From: Entomohabitans teleogrylli
GTDB lineage: Bacteria > Pseudomonadota > Gammaproteobacteria > Enterobacterales > Enterobacteriaceae
Assembly (NCBI RefSeq): GCF_001484765.1
Contig: NZ_LLXO01000007.1
Location: 247,212 to 311,211, forward strand
DNA: 64,000 nt
Reading direction: 5' to 3'
This document shows, one piece after another, positions 36,745-48,922 of this stretch. Both the position numbers and the translations under genes were made by a program. The notes beneath the pieces are model-generated. The model ran no database searches. It was not told the DNA's origin and worked only from the letters and a program-made list of their open reading frames with translations. The stretch's first letter is position 1; each line of letters opens with the position of its first letter.

Positions 36745-38097
36745 ATGCTGAGCGTACTCTGGAGTCTGGCGGCGTTTATAGTTGCACTGGGGGTGTTAAT
36801 CACCGTGCACGAGTTCGGCCATTTCTGGGTTGCCCGGCGCTGTGGTATTTATGTTGAGCGTTTTTCTATTGGTTTTGGCAAGGCGCTCTGGCGGCGTACC
36901 GATCGTCACGGTACTGAATTTGTTATCGCCCTGATACCGCTGGGCGGCTATGTCAAAATGCTCGACGAGCGCGTGGCGCCGGTCGCTCCGGAGATGCGCC
37001 GCCATGCTTTCAATACTAAAACCGTCTCTCAGCGCGCCGCGGTTATCGCTGCCGGCCCGATCGCGAATTTTATCTTTGCTATTTTTGCCTACTGGCTGGT
37101 GTTTATCATCGGCATCCCTACTGTGCGTCCGGTTATTGGTGAAATAACGCCCGATTCGGTGGCCGCTCAGGCACAAATTGAGCCAGGAACGGAACTAAAA
37201 GCCGTAGATGGTATCGAAACGCCAGACTGGGATGCGGTTCGACTGGCGCTGGTGGCCCGGATTGGCGACCCCAGTACCACGCTGACGCTGGCGCCGTTTG
37301 GCGAAAATCGCGAAACGGTGAAGACATTGGATCTGCGCGGCTGGCAGTTCGAGCCGGATAAACAGGATCCGATCATTGCGCTGGGCTTGCGCCCGGTGGC
37401 GCCGAAGATTGAACCGGTGTTGGCTGAGATCCAAAAAGACTCCGCCGCCAGTAAGGCCGGTTTGCAACCAGGCGACAGGATCGTTAAAGTCAATGGTCAG
37501 TCGCTGGAGCAGTGGGGAACGTTTGTTAACCTGGTGCGCGACAATCCGGGTAATGCGTTGTCCGTTGATATTGAAAGACAGGGAGAACCCTTGTCTTTGA
37601 CGCTGATACCGGATACAAAACCGGGTAAAGCGAAAGCGGAAGGGTTTGCCGGGGTAGTGCCGAAGGTTATCCCGCTGCCTGATGAATACAGAACAATACG
37701 CCAGTATGGGCCTTTTACCGCCATTGCGCAGGCCACGGAGAAGACGTGGCAGTTGATGGCGCTGACAGTGCGCATGCTGGGGAAATTGATAACCGGTGAC
37801 GTCAAGCTGAATAACCTCAGCGGGCCTATCTCCATTGCCCAGGGGGCAGGAATGTCAGCGGAATACGGGTTGGTGTACTACCTTATGTTTCTGGCGCTAA
37901 TCAGCGTCAATCTGGGGATCATCAATCTGTTTCCTCTCCCGGTACTGGACGGGGGGCATTTGCTCTTTCTGGCGATTGAGAAGCTGAAGGGCGGGCCGGT
38001 TTCCGAGCGGGTTCAAGACTTTAGTTACCGCATTGGCGCAATGTTGCTGGTGCTGTTAATGGGGCTTGCACTTTTCAATGATTTCTCTCGGCTTTAG
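36745..38097 (+). CDS. rseP: Site-2 metalloprotease RseP
   Basis: RseP cuts the anti-sigma factor RseA inside the inner membrane after DegS, releasing sigma-E; it also clears signal-peptide remnants. The 450 residues contain the zinc motif HEFGH (residues 22-26) in the first membrane segment, two periplasmic PDZ domains (about 115-195 and 200-300), and the LPVLDGGH motif supplying the third zinc ligand near residue 402. It precedes bamA by 33 nt; bamA and degP, both sigma-E targets in E. coli, lie in this window. Confidence 0.98.
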   Translation: MLSVLWSLAAFIVALGVLITVHEFGHFWVARRCGIYVERFSIGFGKALWRRTDRHGTEFVIALIPLGGYVKMLDERVAPVAPEMRRHAFNTKTVSQRAAVIAAGPIANFIFAIFAYWLVFIIGIPTVRPVIGEITPDSVAAQAQIEPGTELKAVDGIETPDWDAVRLALVARIGDPSTTLTLAPFGENRETVKTLDLRGWQFEPDKQDPIIALGLRPVAPKIEPVLAEIQKDSAASKAGLQPGDRIVKVNGQSLEQWGTFVNLVRDNPGNALSVDIERQGEPLSLTLIPDTKPGKAKAEGFAGVVPKVIPLPDEYRTIRQYGPFTAIAQATEKTWQLMALTVRMLGKLITGDVKLNNLSGPISIAQGAGMSAEYGLVYYLMFLALISVNLGIINLFPLPVLDGGHLLFLAIEKLKGGPVSERVQDFSYRIGAMLLVLLMGLALFNDFSRL

Positions 38098-38130
38098 CGA
38101 GAGTCAGGTTAGGAAGAACGCATAACAACG

Positions 38131-40548
38131 ATGGCGATGAAAAAGTTGCTCATAGCGTCGCTGCTGTTCAGCAGCGCCACCGTATACGGTGCAGACGGGT
38201 TCGTAGTGAAGGACATTCATTTCGAAGGCCTGCAGCGAGTCGCCGTTGGTGCGGCCCTTCTCAGTATGCCTGTACGCCCCGGCGATACAGTCACTGATGA
38301 AGATATCAGTAATACCATTCGCGCCCTGTTCGCGACCGGGAACTTCGAGGACGTACGCGTCCTGCGCGATGGCGATACGCTGTTGGTGCAGGTTAAAGAG
38401 CGTCCAACGATCGCGAGCATTACTTTCTCCGGCAACAAGGCGGTGAAAGACGACATGCTGAAGCAGAACCTTGAAGCTTCCGGCGTGCGGGTTGGCGAAT
38501 CCCTTGACCGTACTACGCTCTCGGATATTGAGAAGGGGCTGGAAGATTTCTACTACAGCGTCGGTAAATACAGCGCCAGCGTGAAGGCGGTCGTAACGCC
38601 GCTGCCGCGTAACCGTGTGGACCTGAAACTGGTGTTCCAGGAAGGGGTCTCCGCGAAAATTCAGCAAATCAATATAGTCGGCAACCACGCTTTCAGTACC
38701 GAAGAGCTGATTTCCCACTTCCAGTTGCGCGATGAAGTGCCGTGGTGGAACGTGGTGGGCGATCGTAAATACCAGAAGCAGAAACTGGCCGGCGATCTGG
38801 AAACGCTGCGTAGCTACTATCTCGATCGCGGTTATGCGCGTTTTAATATCGATTCGACCCAGGTGAGCCTGACGCCTGATAAAAAAGGTATCTATATCAC
38901 CATCAACGTGACGGAAGGCGATCAGTACAAGCTGGCGAGCGTGGTGGTGAACGGTAATCTGGCGGGGCATTCCGCTGAGATCGAAAGCCTGACCAAAATC
39001 GAACCCGGTGAGCTGTACAACGGCACCAAAGTGACCAAAATGGAAGACGAAATTAAAAAGCTTCTCGGTCGCTATGGTTACGCCTATCCGCGGGTACAGA
39101 CTCAGCCAGAAATTAACGATGCTGATAAGACCGTTAAACTCCACGTTAACGTAGACGCGGGGAACCGCTACTACGTGCGTAAAATTCGCTTTGAAGGCAA
39201 CGACACCAGTAAAGATTCCGTTCTGCGCCGCGAAATGCGCCAGATGGAAGGAGCGTGGTTGGGTAGCGATCTGGTCGATCAGGGCAAAGAACGTCTGAAC
39301 CGTCTGGGTTATTTTGATACCGTGGATGTGGACACCCAGCGTGTGTCCGGCAGTCCGGACCAGGTGGATGTAGTATACCGCGTGAAAGAGCGTAACACCG
39401 GTAGCTTCAACTTTGGTGTCGGCTACGGTACTGAAAGCGGCGTAAGCTTCCAGGTTGGCGTTCAGCAGGATAACTGGCTGGGTACTGGTTACTCGGTCGG
39501 GATCAGCGGTACCAAGAACGACTACCAGACCTATACCGAATTGTCGGTCACTAACCCGTACTTTACGGTAGATGGCGTCAGCCTCGGCGGTCGTATCTTC
39601 TACAACGACTTTAAAGCCGATGATGCGGATCTGTCCGACTATACCAACAAGAGTTATGGTGTAGATGGCACGCTGGGCTTCCCGATCAATGAATACAACA
39701 CGCTGCGCGCGGGTCTGGGCTATGTCCATAATGACCTGTCCAACATGCAGCCGCAGATCGCCATGTGGCGTTATCTGGATTCAATGGGGCAGAGTGCCAA
39801 CCAGGGATCGGATAACAACGATTTCTCCGCTGACGATTTCACCTTTAACTACGGCTGGACCTACAATAATCTGGACCGCGGTTTCTTCCCGACCCAGGGT
39901 TCGCGGGTTAACCTGAACGGTAAAATCACGATTCCGGGCTCGGATAACGAGTTCTATAAAATGACGCTGGATACCGCCACCTATGTTCCGATCAACGAAG
40001 ATCGCACCTGGGTGGTGTTGGGTCGTACTCGTTGGGGCTACGGCGATGGTCTGGGCGGCAAAGAACTGCCGTTCTATGAGAACTTCTACGCCGGTGGTTC
40101 CAGCACGGTACGCGGCTTCCAGTCCAATAACATTGGTCCGAAAGCCGCCTATTATGGTGGTTCCGGTCTGGATAACTGCGATACCACCAATACTGGCACT
40201 ATTTGTAAATCCAACGATGCCGTTGGGGGGAACGCTATGGGCGTCGCCAGTCTTGAGTTGATTACGCCGACGCCGTTCCTCAGCGACAAGTATGCTAACT
40301 CTGTGCGTACTTCGCTGTTTGTCGATGCCGGTACTGTCTGGGATACTAACTGGGAAAATACCGCCGCCACGCGCGCCGCGGGTATTCCTGACTATGGCGA
40401 TCCGAGCAATATCCGCATGTCTGCAGGTCTTGCGCTGCAGTGGATGTCTCCGTTAGGGCCGCTGGTATTCTCTTATGCCCAGCCGTTTAAGAAATACGAT
40501 GGAGACAAATCAGAGCAGTTCCAGTTTAACATTGGTAAAACCTGGTAA
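38131..40548 (+). CDS. bamA: Outer-membrane protein assembly factor BamA
   Basis: BamA is the essential Omp85 core of the BAM complex, which folds beta-barrel proteins into the outer membrane. The 805-residue precursor has a 20-residue signal peptide (cut VYG|AD), five POTRA domains (about 24-420) and a 16-strand barrel containing the lid-loop VRGF motif (STVRGFQ near residue 660). It ends with a terminal aromatic residue (IGKTW). Variation from E. coli concentrates in surface loops, for example the short loop with the cysteine pair [11 protein letters not shown]. It is followed by skp. Confidence 0.98.
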   Translation: MAMKKLLIASLLFSSATVYGADGFVVKDIHFEGLQRVAVGAALLSMPVRPGDTVTDEDISNTIRALFATGNFEDVRVLRDGDTLLVQVKERPTIASITFSGNKAVKDDMLKQNLEASGVRVGESLDRTTLSDIEKGLEDFYYSVGKYSASVKAVVTPLPRNRVDLKLVFQEGVSAKIQQINIVGNHAFSTEELISHFQLRDEVPWWNVVGDRKYQKQKLAGDLETLRSYYLDRGYARFNIDSTQVSLTPDKKGIYITINVTEGDQYKLASVVVNGNLAGHSAEIESLTKIEPGELYNGTKVTKMEDEIKKLLGRYGYAYPRVQTQPEINDADKTVKLHVNVDAGNRYYVRKIRFEGNDTSKDSVLRREMRQMEGAWLGSDLVDQGKERLNRLGYFDTVDVDTQRVSGSPDQVDVVYRVKERNTGSFNFGVGYGTESGVSFQVGVQQDNWLGTGYSVGISGTKNDYQTYTELSVTNPYFTVDGVSLGGRIFYNDFKADDADLSDYTNKSYGVDGTLGFPINEYNTLRAGLGYVHNDLSNMQPQIAMWRYLDSMGQSANQGSDNNDFSADDFTFNYGWTYNNLDRGFFPTQGSRVNLNGKITIPGSDNEFYKMTLDTATYVPINEDRTWVVLGRTRWGYGDGLGGKELPFYENFYAGGSSTVRGFQSNNIGPKAAYYGGSGLDNCDTTNTGTICKSNDAVGGNAMGVASLELITPTPFLSDKYANSVRTSLFVDAGTVWDTNWENTAATRAAGIPDYGDPSNIRMSAGLALQWMSPLGPLVFSYAQPFKKYDGDKSEQFQFNIGKTW

Positions 40549-40667
40549 TTGCGCTGAGCAAAGGAATGCATAAGCTGTGTCGCGATGACTTCTGGCGGGG
40601 GAGACTCCGCCCGGGCCACGCAAAGAACAGTACCTTCGGGTACATATGGGATGGTAAGGAGTTTATT

Positions 40668-41162
40668 GTGAAAAAGTGGTTGATCGCCGCAGGGCTCGGT
40701 TTAGTATTAGCGACCTCTGCACAAGCTGCGGATAAAATTGCCGTGGTTAACATGGGTAATCTGTTTCAACAGGTAGCTCAAAACACCGGTGTATCCAGAA
40801 ATCTGGAAAACGAGTTTAAAAGCCGCGCCAGTGAACTGCAGGGTATGGAAACATCTTTGCAAAACAAAATGCAGCGTCTGCAGCGCGATGGCTCTACCAT
40901 GAAAGCCAGCGACCGCACCAAGCTGGAGAAAGATGTTATGGCGGAGCGCCAGCAGTTCTCCACCAAGGCGCAGGCATTCGAACAGGATCGCGCCCGTCGT
41001 TCAAACGAAGAGCGTGGCAAGCTGGTGACCCGTATTCAGACTGCAGTGAAAAAAGTGGCTGACGATAAGGGTTACGACGTTGTGCTGGATGCCGGCACCG
41101 TGGTTTACTCCGGCAGCAGCATCAAAGATATCACCGCTGATGTCCTGAAACAGGTTAAATAA
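40668..41162 (+). CDS. skp: Periplasmic chaperone Skp (OmpH)
   Basis: Skp is a trimeric jellyfish-shaped chaperone that carries unfolded outer-membrane proteins to BamA. The 164-residue precursor has a 20-residue signal peptide ending AQA, a short beta body and two long charged helices (about 50-130). The start is GTG at 40668, 7 nt after TAAGGA. An upstream ATG at 40566 was rejected because the signal peptide would be buried. It lies between bamA and lpxD, only 3 nt before the latter. Confidence 0.97.
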   Translation: MKKWLIAAGLGLVLATSAQAADKIAVVNMGNLFQQVAQNTGVSRNLENEFKSRASELQGMETSLQNKMQRLQRDGSTMKASDRTKLEKDVMAERQQFSTKAQAFEQDRARRSNEERGKLVTRIQTAVKKVADDKGYDVVLDAGTVVYSGSSIKDITADVLKQVK

Positions 41163-41165
41163 GTA

Positions 41166-42191
41166 ATGCCTTCAATTCGACTGGCTGAGCTGGCCCGGCA
41201 GTTGGATGCGCAATTACACGGTGATGGCGATATCGCCATCACTGGTGTGGCATCCATGCAGAGTGCAGGCGCAGGCCAAATTACCTTCATGGTGAACCCT
41301 CGCTATCGTGAGCAACTGGCAGAATGCCAGGCTTCCGCGGTGGTGATGACGCAGGATGACCTGCCGTACGCCAGAGGCGCCGCGCTGGTCGTGAAGAACC
41401 CCTATCTGACTTACGCGCGGATGGCCCAGATTCTGGATACCACTCCGCAGCCCGCGCAGAATATTGCCGCCAGCGCGGTTATCGATCCCAGCGCAAAACT
41501 TGGCAACAATGTCTCTGTCGGCGCTAACGCGGTGATTGAGTCTGATGTAGAGCTGGGGGATAACGTGGCGATCGGCGCCGGTTGTTTTATCGGCAAACGC
41601 ACGCGTCTGGGGGCGGGAACCCGCCTGTGGGCCAACGTCACGGTATACCATGATATTCAGATTGGCGAACACTGCCTGATTCAGTCCGGCACGGTGATCG
41701 GCGCGGACGGTTTCGGCTATGCCAACGATCGCGGCAACTGGGTGAAGATCCCGCAATTGGGTCGCGTTATTATTGGCGATCGCGTGGAGATCGGCGCCTG
41801 TACCACTATCGACCGCGGCGCACTGGATGATACGCTGATCGGTAATGGCGTGATTATTGATAATCAGTGCCAGATTGCGCACAACGTCGTGATTGGAGAC
41901 AATACGGCGGTTGCCGGTGGCGTCATCATGGCGGGTAGCCTTAAAATTGGCCGCTATTGTATGATTGGCGGCGCCAGCGTTATCAACGGTCACATGGAAA
42001 TCTGCGATAAAGTTACCGTAACCGGCATGGGGATGGTGATGCGTCCAATAACGGAACCGGGGATTTACTCTTCCGGCATTCCGCTGCAGCCGAATAAAGT
42101 CTGGCGTAAAACGGCGGCGTTGGTGATGAATATCGATGAGATGAGCAAGCGCCTCAAGGCTGTTGAGCGTAAGCTCAATCAACAGGATTAA
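41166..42191 (+). CDS. lpxD: UDP-3-O-(3-hydroxymyristoyl)glucosamine N-acyltransferase
   Basis: LpxD adds the second 3-hydroxymyristoyl chain in lipid A synthesis, using acyl-ACP. At 341 residues it has an N-terminal uridine-binding domain (about 1-100), a left-handed beta-helix of hexapeptide repeats (about 105-300) and a C-terminal helical extension. The catalytic His is in the [13 protein letters not shown] block near residue 239. It begins 3 nt after skp, with no space for a separate promoter. Confidence 0.98.
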   Translation: MPSIRLAELARQLDAQLHGDGDIAITGVASMQSAGAGQITFMVNPRYREQLAECQASAVVMTQDDLPYARGAALVVKNPYLTYARMAQILDTTPQPAQNIAASAVIDPSAKLGNNVSVGANAVIESDVELGDNVAIGAGCFIGKRTRLGAGTRLWANVTVYHDIQIGEHCLIQSGTVIGADGFGYANDRGNWVKIPQLGRVIIGDRVEIGACTTIDRGALDDTLIGNGVIIDNQCQIAHNVVIGDNTAVAGGVIMAGSLKIGRYCMIGGASVINGHMEICDKVTVTGMGMVMRPITEPGIYSSGIPLQPNKVWRKTAALVMNIDEMSKRLKAVERKLNQQD

Positions 42192-42307
42192 CTCACCCGT
42201 CAGCGTCTGACGACAGAGATCAGATTTGCGGCCTGCCAGCGATCTTCGGATCGCCGCAGGCCGTGTTATTATTGTCACTCAGTATATTTTTAGACAGGAA
42301 GAGTATT

Positions 42308-42763
42308 TTGACTACTGACACTCATACTCTGCACATTGAAGAGATTCTTGAACTGCTACCGCACCGTTATCCGTTTTTGCTGGTAGATCGCGTGCTGGAC
42401 TTTGAAGAAGGTCGTTTTCTGCGCGCCGTGAAAAATGTTTCTGTGAACGAGCCTTTTTTCCAGGGACATTTCCCAGGTAAACCGATCCTGCCCGGCGTGC
42501 TGATCCTGGAAGCCATGGCGCAGGCCACGGGTATCCTGGCATTTAAAAGCGTCGGCAAGCTGGAGCCGGGCGAGCTGTATTACTTCGCAGGTATTGATGA
42601 AGCGCGCTTTAAGCGTCCGGTAGTGCCTGGCGATCAAATGATCATGGAAGTTACTTTTGAGAAAACCCGCCGTGGACTGACGCGCTTTAAAGGCGTCGCG
42701 ACGGTAGATGGTAAAATTGTCTGTGAAGCAACGATGATGTGTGCCCGTAGCCGGGAGGCCTGA
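42308..42763 (+). CDS. fabZ: 3-hydroxyacyl-ACP dehydratase FabZ
   Basis: FabZ dehydrates 3-hydroxyacyl-ACP in fatty-acid synthesis and competes with LpxA for 3-hydroxymyristoyl-ACP. The 151-residue hot-dog protein contains [14 protein letters not shown], catalytic His in [11 protein letters not shown] (about 54) and catalytic Glu in LILEAMAQ (about 68). The start is TTG at 42308, after AGGAAGAG, giving [13 protein letters not shown]. The ATG at 42263 was rejected because its extra 15 residues are untypical. lpxA begins 3 nt after its stop. Confidence 0.97.
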   Translation: MTTDTHTLHIEEILELLPHRYPFLLVDRVLDFEEGRFLRAVKNVSVNEPFFQGHFPGKPILPGVLILEAMAQATGILAFKSVGKLEPGELYYFAGIDEARFKRPVVPGDQMIMEVTFEKTRRGLTRFKGVATVDGKIVCEATMMCARSREA

Positions 42764-42766
42764 TAC

Positions 42767-43555
42767 GTGATTGATTCATCCGCCTTTATTCATCCTACGG
42801 CCATTGTGGAGCAGGGCGCCGTTATTGGCGCTAATGCCCATATTGGCCCGTTCTGTCTTGTGGGTCCTGATGTGGAAATCGGCGCCGGAACAACGCTGAA
42901 GTCCCATGTCGTGGTGAATGGCCATACCAAAATTGGCTGTGATAATGAGATCTATCAGTTCGCTTCCATCGGCGAAGTGAACCAGGATCTTAAATATGCT
43001 GGCGAACCGACCCGCGTGGAAATCGGCGATCGCAACCGCATTCGCGAAAGCGTAACTATCCACCGCGGTACCGCGCAAGGCGGGGGATTGACGAAGGTGG
43101 GCAGCGATAACCTGTTGATGATCAACGCCCATGTGGCGCACGATTGTACGATAGGCAACCGCTGTATTCTTGCCAATAATGCGACGCTGGCAGGACACGT
43201 ATCCATTGATGATTATGCTATCATCGGCGGCATGACGGCGATTCACCAGTTCTGCATTATCGGTGCCCACGTCATGGTCGGCGGTTGTTCCGGCGTTGCC
43301 CAGGACGTGCCGCCGTATGTTATTGCCCAGGGCAACCACGCCACGCCGTTTGGCATCAATATCGAAGGGCTGAAACGCCGCGGTTTCTCTAAAGAGGCCC
43401 AGCATGCGATTCGCAATGCCTATAAGCAGCTGTACCGCAGTGGTAAAACGCTGGATGAAGCGAAACCGGAAATTATCACTCTGGCGCAGCAGCATCCGGA
43501 AGTGCAGGCGTTTGTCGATTTCTTTGCCCGCTCTACGCGCGGTTTGATCCGTTGA
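42767..43555 (+). CDS. lpxA: UDP-N-acetylglucosamine O-acyltransferase
   Basis: LpxA catalyses the first step of lipid A synthesis, moving 3-hydroxymyristate from ACP to UDP-GlcNAc. The 262-residue trimer subunit is a left-handed beta-helix of hexapeptide repeats (about 1-185) with the catalytic His in [11 protein letters not shown] (about 125) and a helical C-terminus. It starts with GTG at 42767. Its TGA overlaps the lpxB ATG by one base. Confidence 0.98.
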   Translation: MIDSSAFIHPTAIVEQGAVIGANAHIGPFCLVGPDVEIGAGTTLKSHVVVNGHTKIGCDNEIYQFASIGEVNQDLKYAGEPTRVEIGDRNRIRESVTIHRGTAQGGGLTKVGSDNLLMINAHVAHDCTIGNRCILANNATLAGHVSIDDYAIIGGMTAIHQFCIIGAHVMVGGCSGVAQDVPPYVIAQGNHATPFGINIEGLKRRGFSKEAQHAIRNAYKQLYRSGKTLDEAKPEIITLAQQHPEVQAFVDFFARSTRGLIR

Positions 43556-44703
43556 TGAAAGCGGGTCGTCCACTAACGATTGCCCTGGTCGCCGGAGAAA
43601 CCTCCGGCGATATTCTTGGCGCTGGTCTGATTCGCGCGCTGAAAGCCCGGGTGCCGGACGCCCGTTTTGTCGGTGTGGCGGGTCCGCGTATGCAGGCCGA
43701 AGGCTGCGAAGCCTGGTATGAGATGGAAGAGCTGGCGGTGATGGGCATCGTTGAAGTGCTGGGACGCCTGCGCCGCCTGCTGCATATCAGAGCCGATTTA
43801 ACCCGCCGTTTTAGCGCCCTGCAGCCCGATGTTTTCGTCGGCATTGATGCCCCGGATTTCAATATCACCCTCGAAGGGAACCTGAAGAAACAGGGAATCA
43901 AAACCATTCACTACGTCAGCCCATCGGTCTGGGCATGGCGTCAGAAACGCGTTTTCAAAATAGGCAGAGCAACCGATTTGGTACTGGCCTTTCTGCCTTT
44001 CGAAAAAGCGTTTTACGATAAATTTAACGTACCATGTCGGTTTATCGGTCATACCATGGCCGATGCAATGCCGCTGGACCCGGATAAAAACGCTGCCCGG
44101 GATGTGCTGGGAATTGCTCACGACGCCCGCTGTCTGGCGTTGTTGCCCGGTAGCCGCAGCGCCGAAGTGGAAATGCTCAGCGCCGATTTTCTGAAAACGG
44201 CGCAACTGCTAAAAGCGCGCTGGCCGGCGCTGGAAGTGGTAGTGCCGCTGGTCAACGCCCGGCGTCGCGAACAATTTGAACATATTAAGGCCCAGGCGGC
44301 GCCGGATCTCGACGTGCGCCTGCTGGATGGTCATGCCCGGGAGGCGATGATCGCCAGCGATGCTGCGCTGCTGGCCTCCGGTACCGCGGCGCTGGAGTGT
44401 ATGCTGGCGAAATGCCCAATGGTGGTCGGCTATCGGATGAAGCCGTTCACTTTCTGGCTGGCGAAGCGGCTGGTAAAGACCGAATATGTATCATTACCCA
44501 ACCTGCTGGCGGGTCGGGAACTGGTGAAAGAGCTGTTGCAGGATGAGTGCCAGCCCCAGGCGCTGGCCGATGCCCTGGCTCCGCTGCTTGAAGGCGGGTC
44601 TACCAGCCACCAGATGCACGATACCTTTCGCCACCTGCATCAGCAGATTCGCTGTAATGCCGATGAACAGGCGGCGGACGCCGTACTGGAGTTAGCCCAA
44701 TGA
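43555..44703 (+). CDS. lpxB: Lipid-A-disaccharide synthase
   Basis: LpxB joins UDP-2,3-diacylglucosamine and lipid X into the lipid A disaccharide at the inner membrane surface. The 382-residue GT-B fold protein shows [16 protein letters not shown] at the start, [14 protein letters not shown] and the C-terminal SGTAALE block. The start is ATG at 43555, in the TGATG junction with lpxA. The TTG one codon earlier is unnecessary. It overlaps rnhB by ATGA at 44700. Confidence 0.97.
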   Translation: MKAGRPLTIALVAGETSGDILGAGLIRALKARVPDARFVGVAGPRMQAEGCEAWYEMEELAVMGIVEVLGRLRRLLHIRADLTRRFSALQPDVFVGIDAPDFNITLEGNLKKQGIKTIHYVSPSVWAWRQKRVFKIGRATDLVLAFLPFEKAFYDKFNVPCRFIGHTMADAMPLDPDKNAARDVLGIAHDARCLALLPGSRSAEVEMLSADFLKTAQLLKARWPALEVVVPLVNARRREQFEHIKAQAAPDLDVRLLDGHAREAMIASDAALLASGTAALECMLAKCPMVVGYRMKPFTFWLAKRLVKTEYVSLPNLLAGRELVKELLQDECQPQALADALAPLLEGGSTSHQMHDTFRHLHQQIRCNADEQAADAVLELAQ

Positions 44704-45296
44704 ACGAATTTATCTATCCACATACCCAACTGGTGGCTGGTGTGGATGAGGTTGGCAGAGGACCGCTGGTCGGCGCGGTAGTGACGGCGGCCGTGATCCT
44801 CGATCCAGCCCGGCCTGTTCCCGGGCTTGCCGATTCGAAAAAACTCTCGGAAAAGCGCCGCCTGGCGCTGTGTGAATTGATCAAGGAGCGTGCGCTGGCC
44901 TGGAGCCTGGGGCGGGCGGAACCCCATGAAATCGATAGCCTGAATATCCTGCATGCCACCATGCTGGCGATGCAGCGCGCGGTGGCTGGTTTGTCGATAG
45001 TCCCTGAATATGTCCTGATCGACGGCAATCGTTGCCCGTCGTTGCCGATGCCTTCTATGGCGGTGGTGAAAGGGGATAGCCGGGTGGCGGAGATTAGCGC
45101 CGCGTCGATTCTGGCCAAAGTTTGCCGCGATGCGGAAATGGCGGCGCTGGATATTGATTTTCCACAATATGGTTTTGCCCAACATAAGGGCTACCCCACC
45201 GCTTTTCATCTTGAAAAGCTGGCAGAGCACGGCGCGACGGAACATCATCGCCGCAGCTTCGCGCCTGTCAAACACGCTCTGGGACTGGCATCCTGA
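44700..45296 (+). CDS. rnhB: Ribonuclease HII
   Basis: RNase HII nicks DNA at embedded ribonucleotides to start ribonucleotide excision repair. In the 198-residue protein the acidic active site is visible in [11 protein letters not shown] (Asp-Glu near 16-17) and later VLIDGNRCP, with [21 protein letters not shown] in between. It overlaps lpxB by four bases and lies 37 nt before dnaE, keeping the conserved lipid A-replication cluster. Confidence 0.98.
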   Translation: MNEFIYPHTQLVAGVDEVGRGPLVGAVVTAAVILDPARPVPGLADSKKLSEKRRLALCELIKERALAWSLGRAEPHEIDSLNILHATMLAMQRAVAGLSIVPEYVLIDGNRCPSLPMPSMAVVKGDSRVAEISAASILAKVCRDAEMAALDIDFPQYGFAQHKGYPTAFHLEKLAEHGATEHHRRSFAPVKHALGLAS

Positions 45297-45333
45297 ATTG
45301 CTGATAACGCGGCAGAGTTAACCGGAAGAAGAG

Positions 45334-48300
45334 ATGGCTGAACCACGTTTCATACACCTGCGGGTGCACAGTGACTTTTCCATGATTGACGGGCTGGCCA
45401 AAATCGGCCCGCTGGTGAAAAAAGCGGCGGCGCTCGGTATGCCGGCGCTGGCGATCACGGATTTCACTAACCTGTGCGGTCTGGTGAAGTTCTACGGCGG
45501 CGCCCACGGTGCTGGTATGAAGCCGATTGTCGGCGCCGATTTTAATATCGCCAGCGAAGGGTTGGGCGATGAACTGACCCACATCACCGTGCTGGCGATG
45601 AACAACGTCGGCTACCAGAATCTAACCTTATTGATCTCTCACGCCTATCAGCGCGGCTATGGTGCTTCCGGCCCATGGATCGATCGCGCCTGGCTGGCGG
45701 AACTGAGCGAAGGATTAATTGTCCTTTCCGGTGCGCGTATGGGAGAGATCGGTAAAGCGCTGCTGCGCGGTAATATGGCGCTGGTGGATCAAACGCTGGC
45801 GTTTTATCAGCAGTATTTTGCCGACCGTTTTTACCTGGAATTGATCCGCACCGGTCGGCCTGACGAAGAGAGCTATCTGCATGCGGCGATCCAGTTGGCC
45901 GAAGAGCGCAGTCTGCCGGTGGTCGCCACCAACGATGTGCGCTTTCTTGAGGCCAGCGACTTCGACGCCCATGAGATTCGCGTCGCCATTCACGACGGTT
46001 TCACTCTCGACGATCCCAAACGGCCGCGTAATTACTCTTCCCAACAATATATGCGCAGCGAAGAGGAAATGTGTGAGCTGTTCTCGGATATTCCGGAGGC
46101 GCTGGAGAACAGCGTGGAGATCGCCAAACGCTGTAATGTGACGGTACGCCTCGGGGAATACTTCCTGCCGCAGTTCCCGACCGGGGAGATGACCACGGAA
46201 GACTTCCTGATTAAAAAATCACGCGAAGGCCTTGAGGAGCGTCTGGCGTTCCTGTTCCCCGATCCAGAAATTCGCGCCCAGCGGCGCCCTGAATATGATG
46301 AGCGTCTGGAAGTGGAACTCCAGGTTATCAACCAGATGGGCTTCCCGGGCTACTTCCTGATCGTAATGGAGTTTATTCAGTGGTCGAAAGACAACGGCGT
46401 GCCGGTCGGCCCGGGGCGAGGCTCCGGCGCCGGTTCGCTGGTGGCTTATGCGCTGAAAATTACCGATCTCGACCCGCTGGAATTTGACCTGCTGTTCGAA
46501 CGTTTTCTGAATCCGGAACGTGTTTCAATGCCCGACTTCGACGTCGACTTCTGTATGGAGAAGCGCGATCAGGTGATTGATCACGTGGCGGACATGTACG
46601 GTCGCGATGCGGTATCGCAGATTATTACCTTTGGTACCATGGCGGCGAAGGCGGTAATCCGCGATGTTGGCCGCGTACTGGGCCATCCTTACGGGTTTGT
46701 TGACCGCATCTCCAAGCTGGTGCCGCCCGATCCGGGCATGACGCTGGCGAAGGCCTTTGAGGCGGAGCCGCAACTGCCGGAAATTTACGAGGCCGATGAG
46801 GAAGTAAAAGCCCTTATCGATATGGCCCGTAAACTGGAAGGGGTGACCCGTAACGCCGGTAAGCACGCCGGTGGGGTGGTGATCGCCCCCACCAAAATTA
46901 CCGATTTTGCGCCGCTGTACTGTGATGAAGCCGGCCAGCATCCGGTAACCCAGTTCGACAAAAACGATGTGGAATACGCCGGTCTGGTGAAGTTTGACTT
47001 CCTCGGTCTGCGAACTCTTACCATCATTAACTGGGCGCTGGAGATGATCAACGCCCGGCGCGAGAAGAACGGTGAAGCGCCGCTGGATATTGCCGCTATC
47101 CCGCTGGATGACAAGAAAAGCTTCGACATGCTGCAACGGGCGGAAACCACCGCGGTATTCCAGCTTGAATCCCGCGGCATGAAGGATCTGATCAAACGTC
47201 TGCAGCCGGACTGCTTCGAAGACATGATCGCACTGGTGGCGCTGTTCCGCCCGGGTCCGCTGCAATCGGGGATGGTGGATAACTTTATTGACCGTAAACA
47301 TGGTCGCGAAGAGATCTCCTATCCGGATATTCAGTGGCAGCACGAGAGCCTGAAGCCAGTGCTGGAGCCTACCTATGGCATTATCCTGTATCAGGAACAG
47401 GTGATGCAGATTGCCCAGGTACTGTCTGGCTATACCCTTGGCGGCGCGGATATGCTGCGTCGCGCCATGGGTAAGAAAAAGCCGGAAGAGATGGCCAAGC
47501 AGCGCGGTACCTTTGAGGAAGGAGCAAAGAACAACGGCGTTGACGGCGAACTGGCGATGAAAATCTTTGACCTGGTGGAGAAATTCGCTGGCTATGGATT
47601 TAACAAATCGCACTCTGCCGCCTATGCGCTGGTCTCTTACCAGACCCTGTGGCTCAAGGCGCACTATCCGGCCGAGTTTATGGCCGCGGTAATGACCGCG
47701 GATATGGATAATACCGATAAGGTGGTTGGCCTGGTCGACGAATGCTGGCGTATGGGGCTGAAGATCCTGCCGCCGGATATCAACTCCGGGCTTTATCATT
47801 TCCACGTTAACGATGACGGCGAGATTGTTTACGGTATCGGCGCCATTAAAGGAGTGGGGGAAGGCCCCATTGAGGCGATTATTGAAGCGCGCAACCAGGG
47901 CGGTTATTTCCGCGAGTTGTTTGACCTGTGCGCCCGCACCGATACCAAAAAACTTAATCGCCGGGTGCTGGAAAAGCTGATCATGTCCGGCGCTTTTGAC
48001 CGCCTGGGGCCACACCGGGCGGCGCTGATGAATTCGCTGGGGGATGCTCTGAAGGCCGCCGATCAGCACGCGAAAGCGGAAGCCATCGGCCAGGCGGATA
48101 TGTTCGGCGTGCTGGCGGAAGAGCCGGAGCAGATTGAGCAATCTTACGCCAGCTGCATTCCATGGCCGGAACAGGTGGTACTGGATGGTGAGCGCGAAAC
48201 CCTCGGCCTGTACCTGACCGGCCACCCGATCAATCAGTATCTGAAAGAGATTGAGCGTTATGTCGGGGGAATGCGCCTGAAAGATATGCATCCGACCGAT

Positions 48301-48816
48301 CGCGGTAAGGTGACCACTGCGGCGGGTCTGGTGCTGGCTGCCCGGGTGATGATCACCAAGCGTGGCAACCGTATCGGCATCTGTACCCTGGATGACCGTT
48401 CCGGGCGTCTGGAAGTGATGTTATTCACAGATGCTCTGGAAAAATACCAGCAATTGCTGGAAAAAGACCGTATTCTGATCGTCAGCGGACAGGTCAGCTT
48501 TGATGACTTCAGCGGTGGGCTTAAAATGACCGCCCGTGAAGTCATGGACATTGACGAAGCCCGCGAAAAATATGCGCGCGGGCTTGCTATCTCGCTGATG
48601 GACAGGCAAATTGATGACCAGCTATTAAACCGTCTCCGTCAGTCTCTGGAACCCCATCGCTCGGGGACCATTCCAGTACATCTCTATTATCAGAGAGCGG
48701 ATGCCCGGGCCCGGCTGCGTTTTGGCGCAACATGGCGCGTATCTCCCAGCGATCGTCTATTGAACGATCTTCGTAGTCTGGTTGGTTCGGAACAGGTAGA
48801 ACTGGAGTTTGAGTGA
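45334..48816 (+). CDS. dnaE: DNA polymerase III alpha subunit
   Basis: DnaE is the replicative polymerase of the chromosome. The 1160 residues match E. coli. Domains in order: PHP domain ([13 protein letters not shown] start), palm with PDFDVDFC carrying the catalytic Asp401 and Asp403, the third catalytic Asp in the KFDFLG region near 555, fingers, beta-clamp-binding QADMFGVL near residue 920, and an OB fold toward the C-terminus. The clamp motif matches the Qxx(L/M)F type. It is followed by accA after 106 nt. Confidence 0.98.
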   Translation: MAEPRFIHLRVHSDFSMIDGLAKIGPLVKKAAALGMPALAITDFTNLCGLVKFYGGAHGAGMKPIVGADFNIASEGLGDELTHITVLAMNNVGYQNLTLLISHAYQRGYGASGPWIDRAWLAELSEGLIVLSGARMGEIGKALLRGNMALVDQTLAFYQQYFADRFYLELIRTGRPDEESYLHAAIQLAEERSLPVVATNDVRFLEASDFDAHEIRVAIHDGFTLDDPKRPRNYSSQQYMRSEEEMCELFSDIPEALENSVEIAKRCNVTVRLGEYFLPQFPTGEMTTEDFLIKKSREGLEERLAFLFPDPEIRAQRRPEYDERLEVELQVINQMGFPGYFLIVMEFIQWSKDNGVPVGPGRGSGAGSLVAYALKITDLDPLEFDLLFERFLNPERVSMPDFDVDFCMEKRDQVIDHVADMYGRDAVSQIITFGTMAAKAVIRDVGRVLGHPYGFVDRISKLVPPDPGMTLAKAFEAEPQLPEIYEADEEVKALIDMARKLEGVTRNAGKHAGGVVIAPTKITDFAPLYCDEAGQHPVTQFDKNDVEYAGLVKFDFLGLRTLTIINWALEMINARREKNGEAPLDIAAIPLDDKKSFDMLQRAETTAVFQLESRGMKDLIKRLQPDCFEDMIALVALFRPGPLQSGMVDNFIDRKHGREEISYPDIQWQHESLKPVLEPTYGIILYQEQVMQIAQVLSGYTLGGADMLRRAMGKKKPEEMAKQRGTFEEGAKNNGVDGELAMKIFDLVEKFAGYGFNKSHSAAYALVSYQTLWLKAHYPAEFMAAVMTADMDNTDKVVGLVDECWRMGLKILPPDINSGLYHFHVNDDGEIVYGIGAIKGVGEGPIEAIIEARNQGGYFRELFDLCARTDTKKLNRRVLEKLIMSGAFDRLGPHRAALMNSLGDALKAADQHAKAEAIGQADMFGVLAEEPEQIEQSYASCIPWPEQVVLDGERETLGLYLTGHPINQYLKEIERYVGGMRLKDMHPTDRGKVTTAAGLVLAARVMITKRGNRIGICTLDDRSGRLEVMLFTDALEKYQQLLEKDRILIVSGQVSFDDFSGGLKMTAREVMDIDEAREKYARGLAISLMDRQIDDQLLNRLRQSLEPHRSGTIPVHLYYQRADARARLRFGATWRVSPSDRLLNDLRSLVGSEQVELEFE

Positions 48817-48922
48817 TGCTCGCGCATCGGTGTTCTTCGGTTTTTGAATCGTTGAGATGAACATAACGCCCGCAGCCAGGTCTGGACCGTCAGGACTGGA
48901 GTTTGACTAATACAGGAATACT

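Noticed and set aside
38104..39729. 541-codon open frame on the minus strand
   Set aside because: It is antisense to bamA, with no domain or ribosome-binding site; a codon-bias shadow.
41214..42278. 354-codon open frame on the minus strand
   Set aside because: It is antisense to lpxD; the repeated Asn/Asp/His pattern mirrors the hexapeptide repeats of the real gene.
46525..48291. 588-codon open frame on the minus strand
   Set aside because: It lies entirely opposite dnaE, has no recognisable domain, and such long antisense frames are expected in GC-rich genes with strong codon bias.
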